Below are positions 9,721 through 19,910 of a stretch of 64,000 nucleotides of DNA, one piece after another. This DNA comes from Amylostereum areolatum (taxonomy: Eukaryota; Basidiomycota; Agaricomycetes; Russulales; Stereaceae): the NCBI GenBank assembly GCA_012932865.1, contig SAXG01000037.1:62001-126000 (forward strand), in the 5' to 3' direction. Numbering within the stretch: the first letter of the stretch is position 1; every line of letters begins with the position of its first letter. The notes under the pieces were generated by a model. The model was not told the origin of the DNA. It was given only the letters and a program-made list of their open reading frames with translations, and ran no database searches. A program made the position numbers and the translations under genes.

Positions 9721-12218
9721 ATGCCATCCAACGTCCTGTTGCTCGTGATTGCCTTCGTCGGTTGCTCGGTCGCTGCGCCAACCGACCCCGCATCGCGGAG
9801 CGCGGATCCCACCATTACGCTCGACCATGGGACGTTCACTGGGGCAAACTCCGGGGCTATAAACTCGTTCTTGGGCATCCCGTTCGCGTTACCGCCGTAC
9901 GTCGTCTCTCTTCGTAATCTCTCACCGTTCTAATGGTGTTCGTACGGCACTTAGACTGGACGACCTACGTTTCCAACTCCCCCGACCGAATGCACCGTAC
10001 ACAGGCACGCACAACGCGACTGCTTTCGGACACTCGTGTATCCAGCAGAGCAGCACGGTTCCCATTCCGTCGGGCCTTGACCCGGTAGCAATACAATTCT
10101 TGGAAAGCTCTGGGGGGAGCACGGCTACGAGCGATAGCGAAGACTGTGGGTTCTCTCTAAGGTCGTATCCACAAACGTGACCGTTAACGTCTTCAACGTA
10201 GGCTTGACAGTAAATGTTGTCGCTCCAGCCGATGCGACGTTCAAGTCGAAGTTACCTGTGGTCGTGGTGCGTCTTTTTTCTCCTTCATTGCCTCCAGGAC
10301 TGTATTAATTATTCGCTCTACAGTGGATTTATGGAGGTAAGGAGGTGAACAGAGTATTGGGAAGGAGCATCTCCTGACATAATTGTGACCAGGTGGATTC
10401 GAAGATGGTTCGAGCTCGACGTATGCCCTATCTCTCATCGTTCTTTACTCCATGGCTTGCTCACGTTCCGTTCGCGCATTCTCTGCAGCTTCAACGGCAG
10501 CGCTATTGTCCAACGATCCCTCGACTTGAAGGTCCCAGTCATCTTTGTCTCTTTAAATTATCGGTATATCATCTCTCTCAGTTCTTTAGGTACGTACACC
10601 TAGACTCATCACAATTCTTCTCTGCAGTGTAACAGGTAGTATCTATGAACAATCGTCAAGGCAGGCATATATGCTGAACGCTGGGTTGTAGCTTTGGGCT
10701 TCCTGGATGGCAAAGAAGTCAGAGAGGCGGGCATCGGAAACCTGGGACTTCAAGACCGTGCGTTCGCACCCCTCTCCTCATCTTATTCCTCGACTCATGT
10801 CTCCTTTAAGAACGTCTGGCGCTCCGCTGGATCCAAAAGTACATATCCACCTTTGGGGGCGACCCAAGGAAAGTTACCATGTACGCTCTTATTCCCTCGC
10901 TCTTGCTCTGGCCATGGCCTTACAAAAAATATTCGTAGCTGGGGAGAGAGTGCCGGGGCGATCTCCGTCGCACTCCAAATGCTTACGAATGGAGGCAACA
11001 CGGAGGGCCTCTTCCGTGCAGCCTTCATGCAGTCGGGCTCGCCCATTCCCAACGCCGGTACCATTGGAACGGGTTCGTCCGCGGATCCGTCACTGCAGAA
11101 GCCTTCTCATGGGCACGTCGCTTCTAGCTCAAACACACTTCGACCAGCTCGTGGACAACACGAACTGCACAACCTCCGAGGACAAACTGGCGTGCTTGCG
11201 CAAGGTTCCACTGGACACGTTGAGAAGCGGAATCAACGCGTCGCCGAGTCTCTTTTCGTTTAACGTTCGCTCTTTCGTTCATTCGCGAAGAAAGACCCGC
11301 TCATGCCCCCACAGTCGCTGGAGCTGGCATGGACCCCACGGAACGATGGTACCTTCCTGCGCGACACGCCCATGAATCTCGTACTCCAAGGAAGCGTCGC
11401 AAATATCCCATTCATAACCGGTGTGTACATTTGGCGGCCATGCCCACGCGCTATCTGAAATCTTCCCCGAAGGCGATTGCGATGACGAGGGCACCCTCTT
11501 CTCCCTCTCCAATGCTAACCTCACGTACGTCGTCTTCATCCTCCCTCGCCCCACTCAATTTTGAACCACCCCCCAATTCTAGGACCGACGACGAAGTCCA
11601 CGATTACATGTCCACCGTCTACCTCCAAGGCGCAAGTTCCTCCTCCATCGACAAACTCCTCGAGCTCTACCCGCAAGACCCGGCCCAAGGCTCGCCCTTC
11701 GACACCGGCGACTTGAACCAAGTAACGCCCCAATTCAAACGACTCGCCGCGATCCAAGGCGACATCGTCTTCCAGGCCCCCCGACGGTTCTTCCTGAATC
11801 ACCGGTCGGTGAGACAGAAAACGTGGTCCTTCCGTGCGAATCCTTCGCTCTCCCCGCGCGTGGTGGTATTGACCGTCATATAGTGAGCAAACGCCTGAAG
11901 GCCCTCCCCGACTTTGGTTCCGTAAGCACCCATCCACCCTTGCAATCCCTACACCTTCCTAACGTTTTTCTCTAGGTGCACGGTTCTGATATTTCGAACG
12001 TGTTCGGACCCGGCGACATGACCGACTACCTCATCCGCTTCGCCGCCTTCCTCAACCCGAACGGCGCAACTGGCATCGCGTGGCCGCAATATGACGTCTA
12101 TAGCCGACAGCTGCTCACGTTCCTCGACGGGGATGTGCCGTTGACGCTCACGAACGACACATACAGGAAGGAGCAGATGGAGTTTGTGACGGAGTTGTCT
12201 CTTGCAGCCCCTGCGTGA
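9721..12218 (+). CDS. secreted type-B carboxylesterase/lipase, copy 2
   Basis: This is a tandem paralogue of the preceding gene, same family and role. Sixteen exons give 550 residues: 9721-9896, 9955-10145, 10202-10266, 10324-10336, 10393-10420, 10489-10563, 10628-10635, 10692-10757, 10811-10880, 10939-11072, 11128-11264, 11315-11420, 11473-11524, 11583-11833, 11884-11921 and 11976-12218. Exons 4-15 have exactly the lengths of copy 1, including the 8-nt exon 7; only exons 1, 2, 3 and 16 differ. A signal peptide ends near residue 19 (after VAA). The triad is Ser235 in GESAG, Glu362 in CDDEG and His472 in VHGSD. All catalytic elements are present, so both copies look functional. They probably arose by tandem duplication and now differ mostly in the N-terminal third and at synonymous sites. 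Confidence 0.95.
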
Positions 12219-13900
12219 GAGAGAAAGGACGAGGTGTACAAGCACTGGTGTAACGTGTATTGGGAGCCGGATGGAATACATGAGTGAACTTCCAAAGGGC
12301 GCGACAGGGATGGGTTGAGACATCGTCAACCCTGCGCCTTTAAAACCTGTACAGGATCTCCGGATGATTGACTGGGAGGAGGAACATATGGCTGGTTCGA
12401 AAAATGGAGAATGCGTCCCAGGTGATTCGCCGGGCGTCGCTGTGGTGCTGCTATGCTTGTTGTTGCTCGAACCGGAATTCGAGATCGCTGCTTGGACAGG
12501 GGTTGAATTGTGACCTAACAGCGATAACCTAAGGGGAGAGATGCGACGGGATGGCGAGAGACGATGGTGGAGAAGGTGGAGGATATGTGGCCAGGAAATG
12601 TTGATATTCGTAGGGACACAGAGTCATATTGCCTCTCCAGGGTGAGTTTCCCCAGAAGGCACTGAAGCATGAGGCATCAGAAAGGCAATTGCGTGGATGA
12701 AGTGTCCCCCGTTGGTGAAGTAGTTGACCATGGACCACTTGACGGTGCATAGACCGGACTGGAAGGCGCGTCTGCCAAGGGCGAACGACCTTCAAGTACC
12801 AGCTTCGAAGGCGCGCATTTTCAAGAGTTTTCGGTTTCACTTTGCTAGGCTTGGGTCGAGGATACCATGACGAGGAAGAAATGTAATGGCCAGGATAGTC
12901 AGACGACAAGTTTCGACCATGGGTATTCACCAATGGGAAGGTCGCTATGCGGGCGGGGATGATGCACAGTGAATCATTCTAAGGGGGTCGATCGTCACCA
13001 CAGATGCTCGCCCAAAAGCATCGTAGGATATCGACCAGTCATCCGTCCATACAATCGGGCCTCATGAGTTGCTGAGTCTTCATCTGCGTTCATTTGAACA
13101 TGCCGGCTGGACCGACGATCGTGGCGAGTGGAATCCCAATGAGTGTTGGAGTCTTGCCTTTATATGTGAACTTAAGAAAGGAGGTTTGTCGGTATGTCAA
13201 GATATATAGAGGCAGAAACGCACCAGCTCATCGCTGTTGAGGACCTAACCACGCGTCGAGTATCGATCCGGCTCTTGTCTAATCGTTCATGGAAAGCCTT
13301 CGAGGTAATGATCGTCCAGTAGATATCGTGAACTCATGCTCGATCTCCCGAATAAGAGCTTTATTTAAGATGTTCAAAGTCAACACAAAGCATTGCTGAA
13401 GGTAGGAAATGACCTACCCTAGCTTAGGACGCACATGAAGCGCGAACGACGCTACAAGTCCGTTTAACCTCGTCCTTGAGCCTTGAATGCTGGCCAGCGA
13501 ACGGAATGCGAACTAGGGAGGCATACAGACGCGGCGAGCAAGATTGAATCAGACGTCGAGCTTGAGGCTGTCGGACATGGGTCCTAAGGGAGACTTGACT
13601 GAAGTGTGGTGCGAGAACGATGACAAAGGCCGTATTTTCAGGGAAAGAAGGGCGGCGTTTGACTTTGGGATGTTAATCTTCGACCCAAGATTTTTCGAAC
13701 TTGGCTTTCGACCGCAGGGTGCTTGCGCAGTGGACGAAATGTGAAGTCTGGAGGCTGGAGCTATGGCTCGTCAGTCGAGCGAACTCGAATCTGATAAGCT
13801 GTCGTACCTTGTTGGTGAAGTCGGTGTTCATTCGGATGAGTGTGCTCTATCTCGCCGTTCTGGTGACTTGATTCGAACGAAGCCTCCGTGTCTCGATTCC
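12219..13900. other. intergenic stretch without a supported gene
   Basis: Downstream of the second esterase only short or compositionally ordinary frames occur (for example a 134-codon minus-strand frame at 12529-12933 with no recognisable motif). I see no repeat structure here. Confidence 0.5.
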
Positions 13901-14079
13901 ATCTGAAAGTGTTATGCATCATGAACGAGTTGAAAGCTGGACACTGAAAAGGGTGGCATCGTACCAACGTCGCCGGCATTCGACCGCAAGTCCGACTGAA
14001 GCTCGGTTCCTCCTAGAATGGCTCACTTCGGCTCATTTCGGCCAAGACCGTACATGGAACTTCCCAGCATGGAGAGCGT

Positions 14080-14770
14080 ATCGGTTGGTCCAAAAGAGGA
14101 CTTGAAATGAAGCATAAAGTTAGCACAGAATGACGCAGAAGGGTGAGGACGACGTACCGTACTAGTACCGCCATGACGCACGCCAACACTTTGTCATGTT
14201 GTCCTCCGCCTTGTGCGACGGCTACGGGACTGGATGGAAGGATTGTGGATGAGTCGTGAGAGGAGGGTGAAAAGGCTGGATGAAGATGAGGTTGTGGTCT
14301 TTGCCAGCCTGTGCCAAGTTTCTGCGCGACGGTGTCGGAACGGCGCCGGGTCCAAGCCGAGATCGCGCCTCGATCTTGTGAACCACATCGACAGCTCCCG
14401 AGTTCACCTTCCACGGTGGCACCTGCATTGACAGTTTAGGATTGCTTGCGCCTGGCGAGCTTGTTCATTCCCATGAAGCGATCCAACACAAATCTGACAG
14501 GAGCCCTCGAGTTAGCGACACTTGTACAACAGGCCCCTATATGCGCCATCGATTCACGTTTCTAGGCAACTTCTAGGCTTCTCTTCGCGCGAAAAACCAC
14601 TGGGATGGACGACAAGCAACTTGGAAATCCCGGAGAATTGTATTGTGTAGTCTCCCGACCGGAGTTTTACATCCTTCGCCCATCAATGTTTCAACGGGTA
14701 TTTTGCGCTAGGTCTCAGAAGGTCGTCGACGCTGGTTTGGATACTGTGTTCGAAGTCTTGTGTCGGAAAT
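14080..14770. repeat. diverged duplicate segment, left part (partner 28.56-29.22 kb)
   Basis: Patches of strong similarity run in the same order in both copies. There is an identical 20-mer AAAGTTAGCACAGAATGACG at 14116 and at 28600. The stretches around 14346-14420 and 28848-28925 are alike (GTCCAA-CCGAGATC-CGCCTCGAT, GAACCACATCGAC). So are 14455-14545 and 28940-29015, and a GTTCGAAGT stretch near 14750 and 29198. A decayed minus-strand gene may underlie the segment, but frames are broken and I cannot name it. Confidence 0.6.
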
Positions 14771-15099
14771 TTAGAAATTACCTTATAATCAGTTATAATC
14801 ATCTAATCTGGTCTAATCGGAGGCAGGGGCTTATAACAGTTATAATCGAACCCGGATTGATTACAAACATGCCATCCTGAGATTATAAGGTGCCTTATAA
14901 GAAGGTCCGTCGGCGCTTATAAACATCAAGCTGAGGGAGGCTAGAAAAAGAGGATTACAAACCCCCGACTCCGGTTACCAGAGGCCGGACGGGATTAGGA
15001 CCGGTTTCCTGATTTGTCATTCTCTTTATTCTTGAATTTGTACTGGTAGTTAGTACCAGTCGTAGTCGTAGTTCTGCAGTATTTGTTACAGTAGTATTT

Positions 15100-15255
15100 G
15101 TCTTAGTAGTACAGGTGCTATTACATTTTGTGGTACAAGTTATAGTACAGTGGTATTACAGTTTATAGTACAGTGGTATTACAGTTGGTATTACAGTGGT
15201 ATTACAGTTAGTATTACAGTTATTAGTACATCAGTTATATTTATTATTACAGTAG
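15100..15255. repeat. TTACAGT-type simple repeat tract
   Basis: About ten degenerate copies of GTATTACAGT or TAGTACAGT-like units follow each other. They lie on the 3' side of the minus-strand tRNA-like sequence, as a tail repeat would in a SINE. Confidence 0.6.
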
Positions 15256-15257
15256 TT

Positions 15258-15338
15258 GCCATCGGGAATTGAACCCGCGACCACCTGGTTCACTAGGGTA
15301 TTAGTAAAAGGTCATAACCACTCCGCCAGGGAGCCATA
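15258..15338 (-). other. tRNA-like sequence with A and B boxes (SINE head or tRNA relic)
   Basis: Read on the minus strand, TGGCGGAGTGG (15318-15328) fits the RNA polymerase III A box and GGTTCAATTCC (15265-15275) fits the B box, at near-tRNA spacing. A T-stem is seen (GCGGG with CCCG). However, the acceptor stem does not close (GGCTCCC has no GGGAGCC partner) and the D and anticodon stems are poor. It therefore looks like a degenerate tRNA or the 5' head of a SINE, not a working tRNA gene. Confidence 0.45.
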
Positions 15339-15516
15339 CTTATACAGGAAACCCATTTATATGTGACAAGATCTTGGACGCCTTGGGGAGCATAGGTTCC
15401 CGTTGATTGCTCACCGAGCAGAAACAAGCTCACATTGTCAATTGTAAAACATACTGTCGTAAAAAAAACACCACTACGCGAAATATATCTAATAGGAGGA
15501 GGTCGATCACTCCCAC

Positions 15517-17241
15517 CTATGCCTTATTACCCCGTCCCTTGCGTCCCCCACGTCCCCCACGCCCCCCACCACGCCCCCCGCGCCCTCCGCGCCCCCCGCG
15601 TCCGCTGGTACTAGTAGCTGTTTCGGCCCCAACCTCTTCGTGAGAAGCCCCAACAACTTCCACGTCATCAACGCCGACAGCGGGGGTCTTCCCTCGAGTA
15701 GTGCGGCGGGCGCGTGTGGCCAGCTCAGGCTGCCCGGAGTGCCCGGCGCTATTGGCCGTTGCGGACACTGTTACCGAAGCAGGTGGAGGAGCGTCGGGGG
15801 TGAGGACACGGCTCGGGCTGGCCGCGATGCTCATTTCATCATCATCGCTGTATCCTTTGTCGTACGCGTTGACCCCTACGGAACCGGATGCAGTGTCGGC
15901 GAGAGTCATGCGAGCGAGGGCAGCCTCTACTGGGTTGAGAGGCGTGTCCACAACACCTGAAGGGGTGTCCTCTTCCGCAGTTGAGCTACCAAAGATGATG
16001 CTGTTGTAGAATGCAAAGAGCTCCGCGCGAGCTTCAGGGGGGAGACGTAGGATGATCTCTTTGTACTGCGCGCAGCGAGTGGGATAGTGGATGCCAGTGA
16101 CTGAGCCCTTTACTTGAAACGTAGAATCCGGGGAGCACACGAAGATTGCCTGGAAGGTCTAAGCACTGGTGTGACGGCGGCAAGAAAACAAAAACATACC
16201 ACGGTAGCGATGAGTGCGATTGAACCCGCCGTGACCTTCTTAACGCCCCACAGCTTTCCTTTCGTTGAGCGTGTCACTGTCTTCGACCTCGGGTCCAGCG
16301 AGCTGGGACCTTGCAGCTCGGCCTTCAAGAGCTATGCAAACTTGTTCAGCGGCGATCACGGGTAGTAAAGAGGGGGACGGTACCTTTGCGAGGACCTCGT
16401 TACGAAACATGTGCGGCGGATACATGGCCGCGTCGGGGAAGAGAATTGGAACTGTGATCTCCTTGTATTTCGACTGTCCTTCACCTCGACCGATAGCGAC
16501 AAGATCTTGGAGTGTAGGAACTGTACCACGAGGGTATGCGGGGACGAAGTATTCCGATCTGATACCAAGGAGGTCGGGCAAGTGCCTGCGAACGCAGGTC
16601 ACCAAGTCAGACCGTGCTTGCTTGTGGCGAGAAAAGAACTGCAACAACAAGTCAGTACAGAGAAGGGTGAAGGCGCGTTAGCTATTACCGTTTCCATAAA
16701 CTGAGCCCTACGATCGTCGTCCGCCAGGACTTCTCGCAGTTTTTCTGGCAGGTAGGCGTACAGCTCGGCGATCACCCCGAGTCTCTTCGCATGGTCGTTG
16801 GCGTAGCGAGCAGGACTCATGGGGTCGAAGTTTGTGGGACGGGGTATGTTGAGCGTATCCTTGTCGATCCAAGCCTCTCCTGTGATTGCGAACCCGCCAG
16901 CAGCAAGTGCGATCTCCTTTGCCTCGGCAGAGAGTGCGCCTGGAGCGCGCTTCGCGGTCTTCTCTGCTTTCGTCACTCGGATGCGGAGCACGTCGAATTT
17001 TTGATGCAGCGTGCGGTAGGCACCCTTGAGCTGTTGAAGGTCGAGGTGTGCGGTGCGAAGGGCCTGAAATTCTCATCAGGAATGAAAAGAAATGTCGGGG
17101 AACTATGCGCACCTGTCTCAGACTATCCGCTGTACCTCCCGAAGGAACGATGGGGACGTCGCGGTTTAAGATGTAGTTGATTGGATCTGTGTCCGAGTTG
17201 AGCTCATCGTCCGAAAAAGACGAATTCACGTCGTCGTCCAT
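15517..17241 (-). CDS. DUF6698-like protein with RGG-rich C-terminus
   Basis: Five exons (17241-17113, 17063-16689, 16638-16384, 16331-16200, 16149-15517) give 507 residues. The N-terminus is acidic (MDDDVNSSFSDDELNSD), then a coiled-coil-like helix (about 44-75). Next comes the family-like core: LGIRSEYFVPAYPRG, LLKAELQGPSSL, WGVKKVTAGSIALIATV and AIFVCSPDSTF. The tail is low complexity and ends in repeated RGG/GRGG units (about 180-207 of the last exon), a typical RNA-binding or methylation-prone composition. This order resembles the expanded Agaricomycete family filed as DUF6698, from memory of such proteins; its function is unknown. The acceptor at 16332 was chosen because the alternative frame stops early. 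It sits inside the candidate Plavaka element. Confidence 0.75.
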
Positions 17242-17313
17242 AGCGACGGGATGGAAAACGGAAAAGTTGGAAGGGCGAGAGGACGGAAGATGGAGGGGGC
17301 ATGGCGGGGAGGA

Positions 17314-17319
17314 TTATAT
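17314..17319 (-). promoter_or_regulatory. TATA-like element of the DUF6698-like gene
   Basis: On the minus strand CATATAATCC lies about 75 bp upstream of the ATG at 17241. Confidence 0.45.
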
Positions 17320-17989
17320 GGTAGAAAACACGAGGCGTTCGTGGGAATCTAGAGATGGTGCGTGCAAAGCTGAAACAGACGCCACCCTCCCTTTTCTGGT
17401 GTTGGACGTAAAGATATGGGCGCAAGGCGGATGGAGCTAACGAGCGTGGCCGCGGTGAGCTTCCTTCGGTGTTCGTTCGAGATCTACACTGACCTGGACA
17501 AGACTTGGCGTCGATAGAATGCGCTGAACAAACAGCTTCGCGAGCAAATTGAGCAGTTTGTTGCTGAGCCGGCACTGTTCATCTGCGGGACTCTTATTTC
17601 AAGCACTCGTCTCGTATACCGGTGGACATCAGCCACATTGGTACAGCGAGACCAAGGAGTTAAATAAGCGGATGGCTTGATGGTGTCATATAGAATGAGA
17701 TCGTCGTCGGTTTGAAATGGTGAGAAACGCACCTTTCACGCAATCAAAAGCCGAAGAGCTTCATCCACAAGTAAAGTCCGAGTCGTGCTTACTCGGCGAG
17801 GCGGGAAGGAGGCAGGAGGTAAAGTCGTTTGGCAGTGTTAGACGGAGGGAGAGATATCTATTCTCGGTGCTCCGAGAGGGAGCGGCCTCGGTGTTGTGCT
17901 TCTCGTCTGGTCTCGTTGTCGTTGGGTGGCGTTGTGTCTTGTTGATCTTCTCCCGGATGGCGTCCTGTTGGCGGTGGGCCGCTACACCA

Positions 17990-18480
17990 GTCTGTTCCGT
18001 GTCAGCCAGCTTCTTTGCCAGCAGACACATTCGCGACACCATCCTGGGTATGCAGTCAGAACCTAAAACAATATAAAAACAATTCACGGACATACCAGCG
18101 TCAATGTCGAAGGTGATCCCGATCTGAGGAACACCTTTGGGTGCAGAATGGGTGCCAACGAGGTTAAAGTTGCCGAGGGGGTTGTACCGCGGACAAGCTC
18201 CCATTGACCTTGGTAAAATTTCGCCTCGATGGCCGTCCGACCATCAGCAGCCGTGGAAAAGACCTGCGACGGATGGGCGTTCACCATGCGGGGCAGCAAT
18301 CCGTACCGTCGAGGAGGGCCTTCTTTCAGGGATCAATAATCCTGTCAATGAGCGGCTTGGTGGGCGACTCGATTTGGGAACGAAGGAGCTTCGTGTTGAT
18401 GTGCTTGGGACCGGAAGCGGCGTTTGTTCGTCGACTTGACCTCGAATACGCCGGCCTACATCTCGAGAACGGATTAACGA
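17990..18480 (-). pseudogene. mitochondrial/DnaK-type Hsp70 pseudogene fragment
   Basis: Minus-strand pieces match conserved Hsp70 segments in the right order but in shifting frames: EMxAGVFEVKSTN, then ASGPKHINTKLLRSQ with PLIDRI, a stop codon, and KKALLD. After a jump come HPSQVFSTAADGRTAIEAK, LGNFNLVGTHSAPKGVPQ and ITFDIDA, a GTATG...CAG intron-like gap, and DGVANVSAG. The wording ASGPKHIN and SQVFSTAADG points to the mitochondrial (Ssc1-like) branch. At least two frameshifts, two stops and deletions rule out function. The retained intron-like junction argues for a DNA-level copy rather than a retrocopy. Confidence 0.8.
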
Positions 18481-18639
18481 AGGCGCGGCGAGGTCACCGC
18501 GCGAGCCGTCAGTTCGATGATGAAGAGCGCATCAGCGCGAAAGACCAGGGGAACGCGCGCGCCGCTCGGTGCCAGGAAGGTGATCGCTATGCCCGACGGC
18601 GTCGCCGTTCGACGCCGTTGACCGAGCCCGAGTTCTAGT

Positions 18640-19740
18640 CAGGCGGGAATATTGAGAGTGCCGCGGGCGATGTCGACCGGCTCATGAGTCGGCTGTAAAC
18701 GTTGTCGTCGTAAGGGAGGTCGTTGAGCCCGTGTGTATGATGGAAGCCGCAAAGCGAGAGCGGTGCGAGGTTGAGTTCGTATGCGACGCTGCGGGCGGGT
18801 TGGCGCCGATGCGGGCAGCGAGTAGGTTGAGGGAGGGCGGCGGCGGCGGTTCTTCTTGGGGGAGGGGGAGGGGGAGGTGTTTCTTTGTGGCCACGGGCTT
18901 GCTCAGGGTAGGCGTGCGCAGGTGTATGCTCTGGGAGTCGGCTCACTGCAGGGAGAATCTAGGCGGCGGTGATGGCATGTGCGGTTTTACGGAGAATATG
19001 TCGAGCTCCTTCAGACGAAAGGAGTTGGGGATGGACTGGGGAAAAGGGTGAGCGCACGCTCATCTTCGAGGAGCAGACCATGGATAGGCGCGTTGAAGTT
19101 GAAGGTGGGCTCGTCGGGCCAGGAATCAGCTCGATATCGGTATCGAAAGGGCAGCCCGGACGAGTGGGATACATAAAGCATGGGAAATCTTGATAAAGAG
19201 AGGTGCGGAAGTGGCGGGGAGGCAAAGGCGAGGTTGTTGGAAATGACGGCGGTGGCGGGACCACACGGTGGAGCGGTAGCGAAGTGTTTAGCGAGCGGGA
19301 CTTTCTATGATCTCCTCACCAACGATCGCGACGGCAACTACAACCTCGTTGTCCCGGCCTAGGCGGAATCGCGAGGAGGACTTGCCTCGCCCAGATTATC
19401 TGTTGGCATTTCCGCCGGACCTCCAAGTCGGCGCAAGACGATCCCTCTCCTAGCGGATTTCTACGAAGGGTTGAAGGTATTGCAGAAGGCGGAGGTGATC
19501 TGGAGAGATCGCTTATTGCACGACGAGGTGAACACTGGAGGGGGGATCTTGGGTAGATGAAGTTGAGACCAGATCGGAGATACATTGAGGTTGTGCGTGT
19601 CTGGTGATGATTGTGCCCTTGTGAGAATTGCAAAAAGGAACACGTGGTGCGGAGGAGGGAAAAGGATGGTCGCGGTCTCGATGGGGCGTCGGGACTTGGG
19701 AGTGGGTATTTGGAAACAACGACGATTCGCGATCACGTGC
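18640..19740. other. gene debris without a nameable product
   Basis: Several medium minus-strand frames with proline-rich patches occur (for example 18635-18946 and 18959-19264). Neighbouring frames share pieces as in decayed exons, but I cannot identify a family. It lies between the Hsp70 relic and the Plavaka transposase. Confidence 0.35.
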
Positions 19741-19910
19741 CAGGCATTTCAGACTGAACGCTCAATGGAACTAGTGTCTCGTACCCTCATCCGTGCCAGT
19801 GCCTTGGCGAGACTCATCCGCAGGATGAGGGTGAGTGTAGGGAGGTGGTGGCGCAGATGCGCGTCGAAGGGAGCTTGTTGTGTCGCCACACCCCTATCCG
19901 TGCGCGCCGC

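Noticed and set aside
15100..15255. CRISPR-like or satellite array
   Set aside because: The units are short, irregular and without unique spacers; it is a simple-sequence tract in a eukaryotic genome.
15258..15338. Functional tRNA gene
   Set aside because: A and B boxes fit, but the acceptor, D and anticodon stems do not form properly, so it is recorded as tRNA-like only.
16240..16330. Reading frame with ALEGRAARSQLAGPEVEDSD as part of the DUF6698-like protein
   Set aside because: That frame ends in a stop at once; the alternative acceptor gives LLKAELQGPSSL and WGVKKVTAG, which fits the family and continues in frame.
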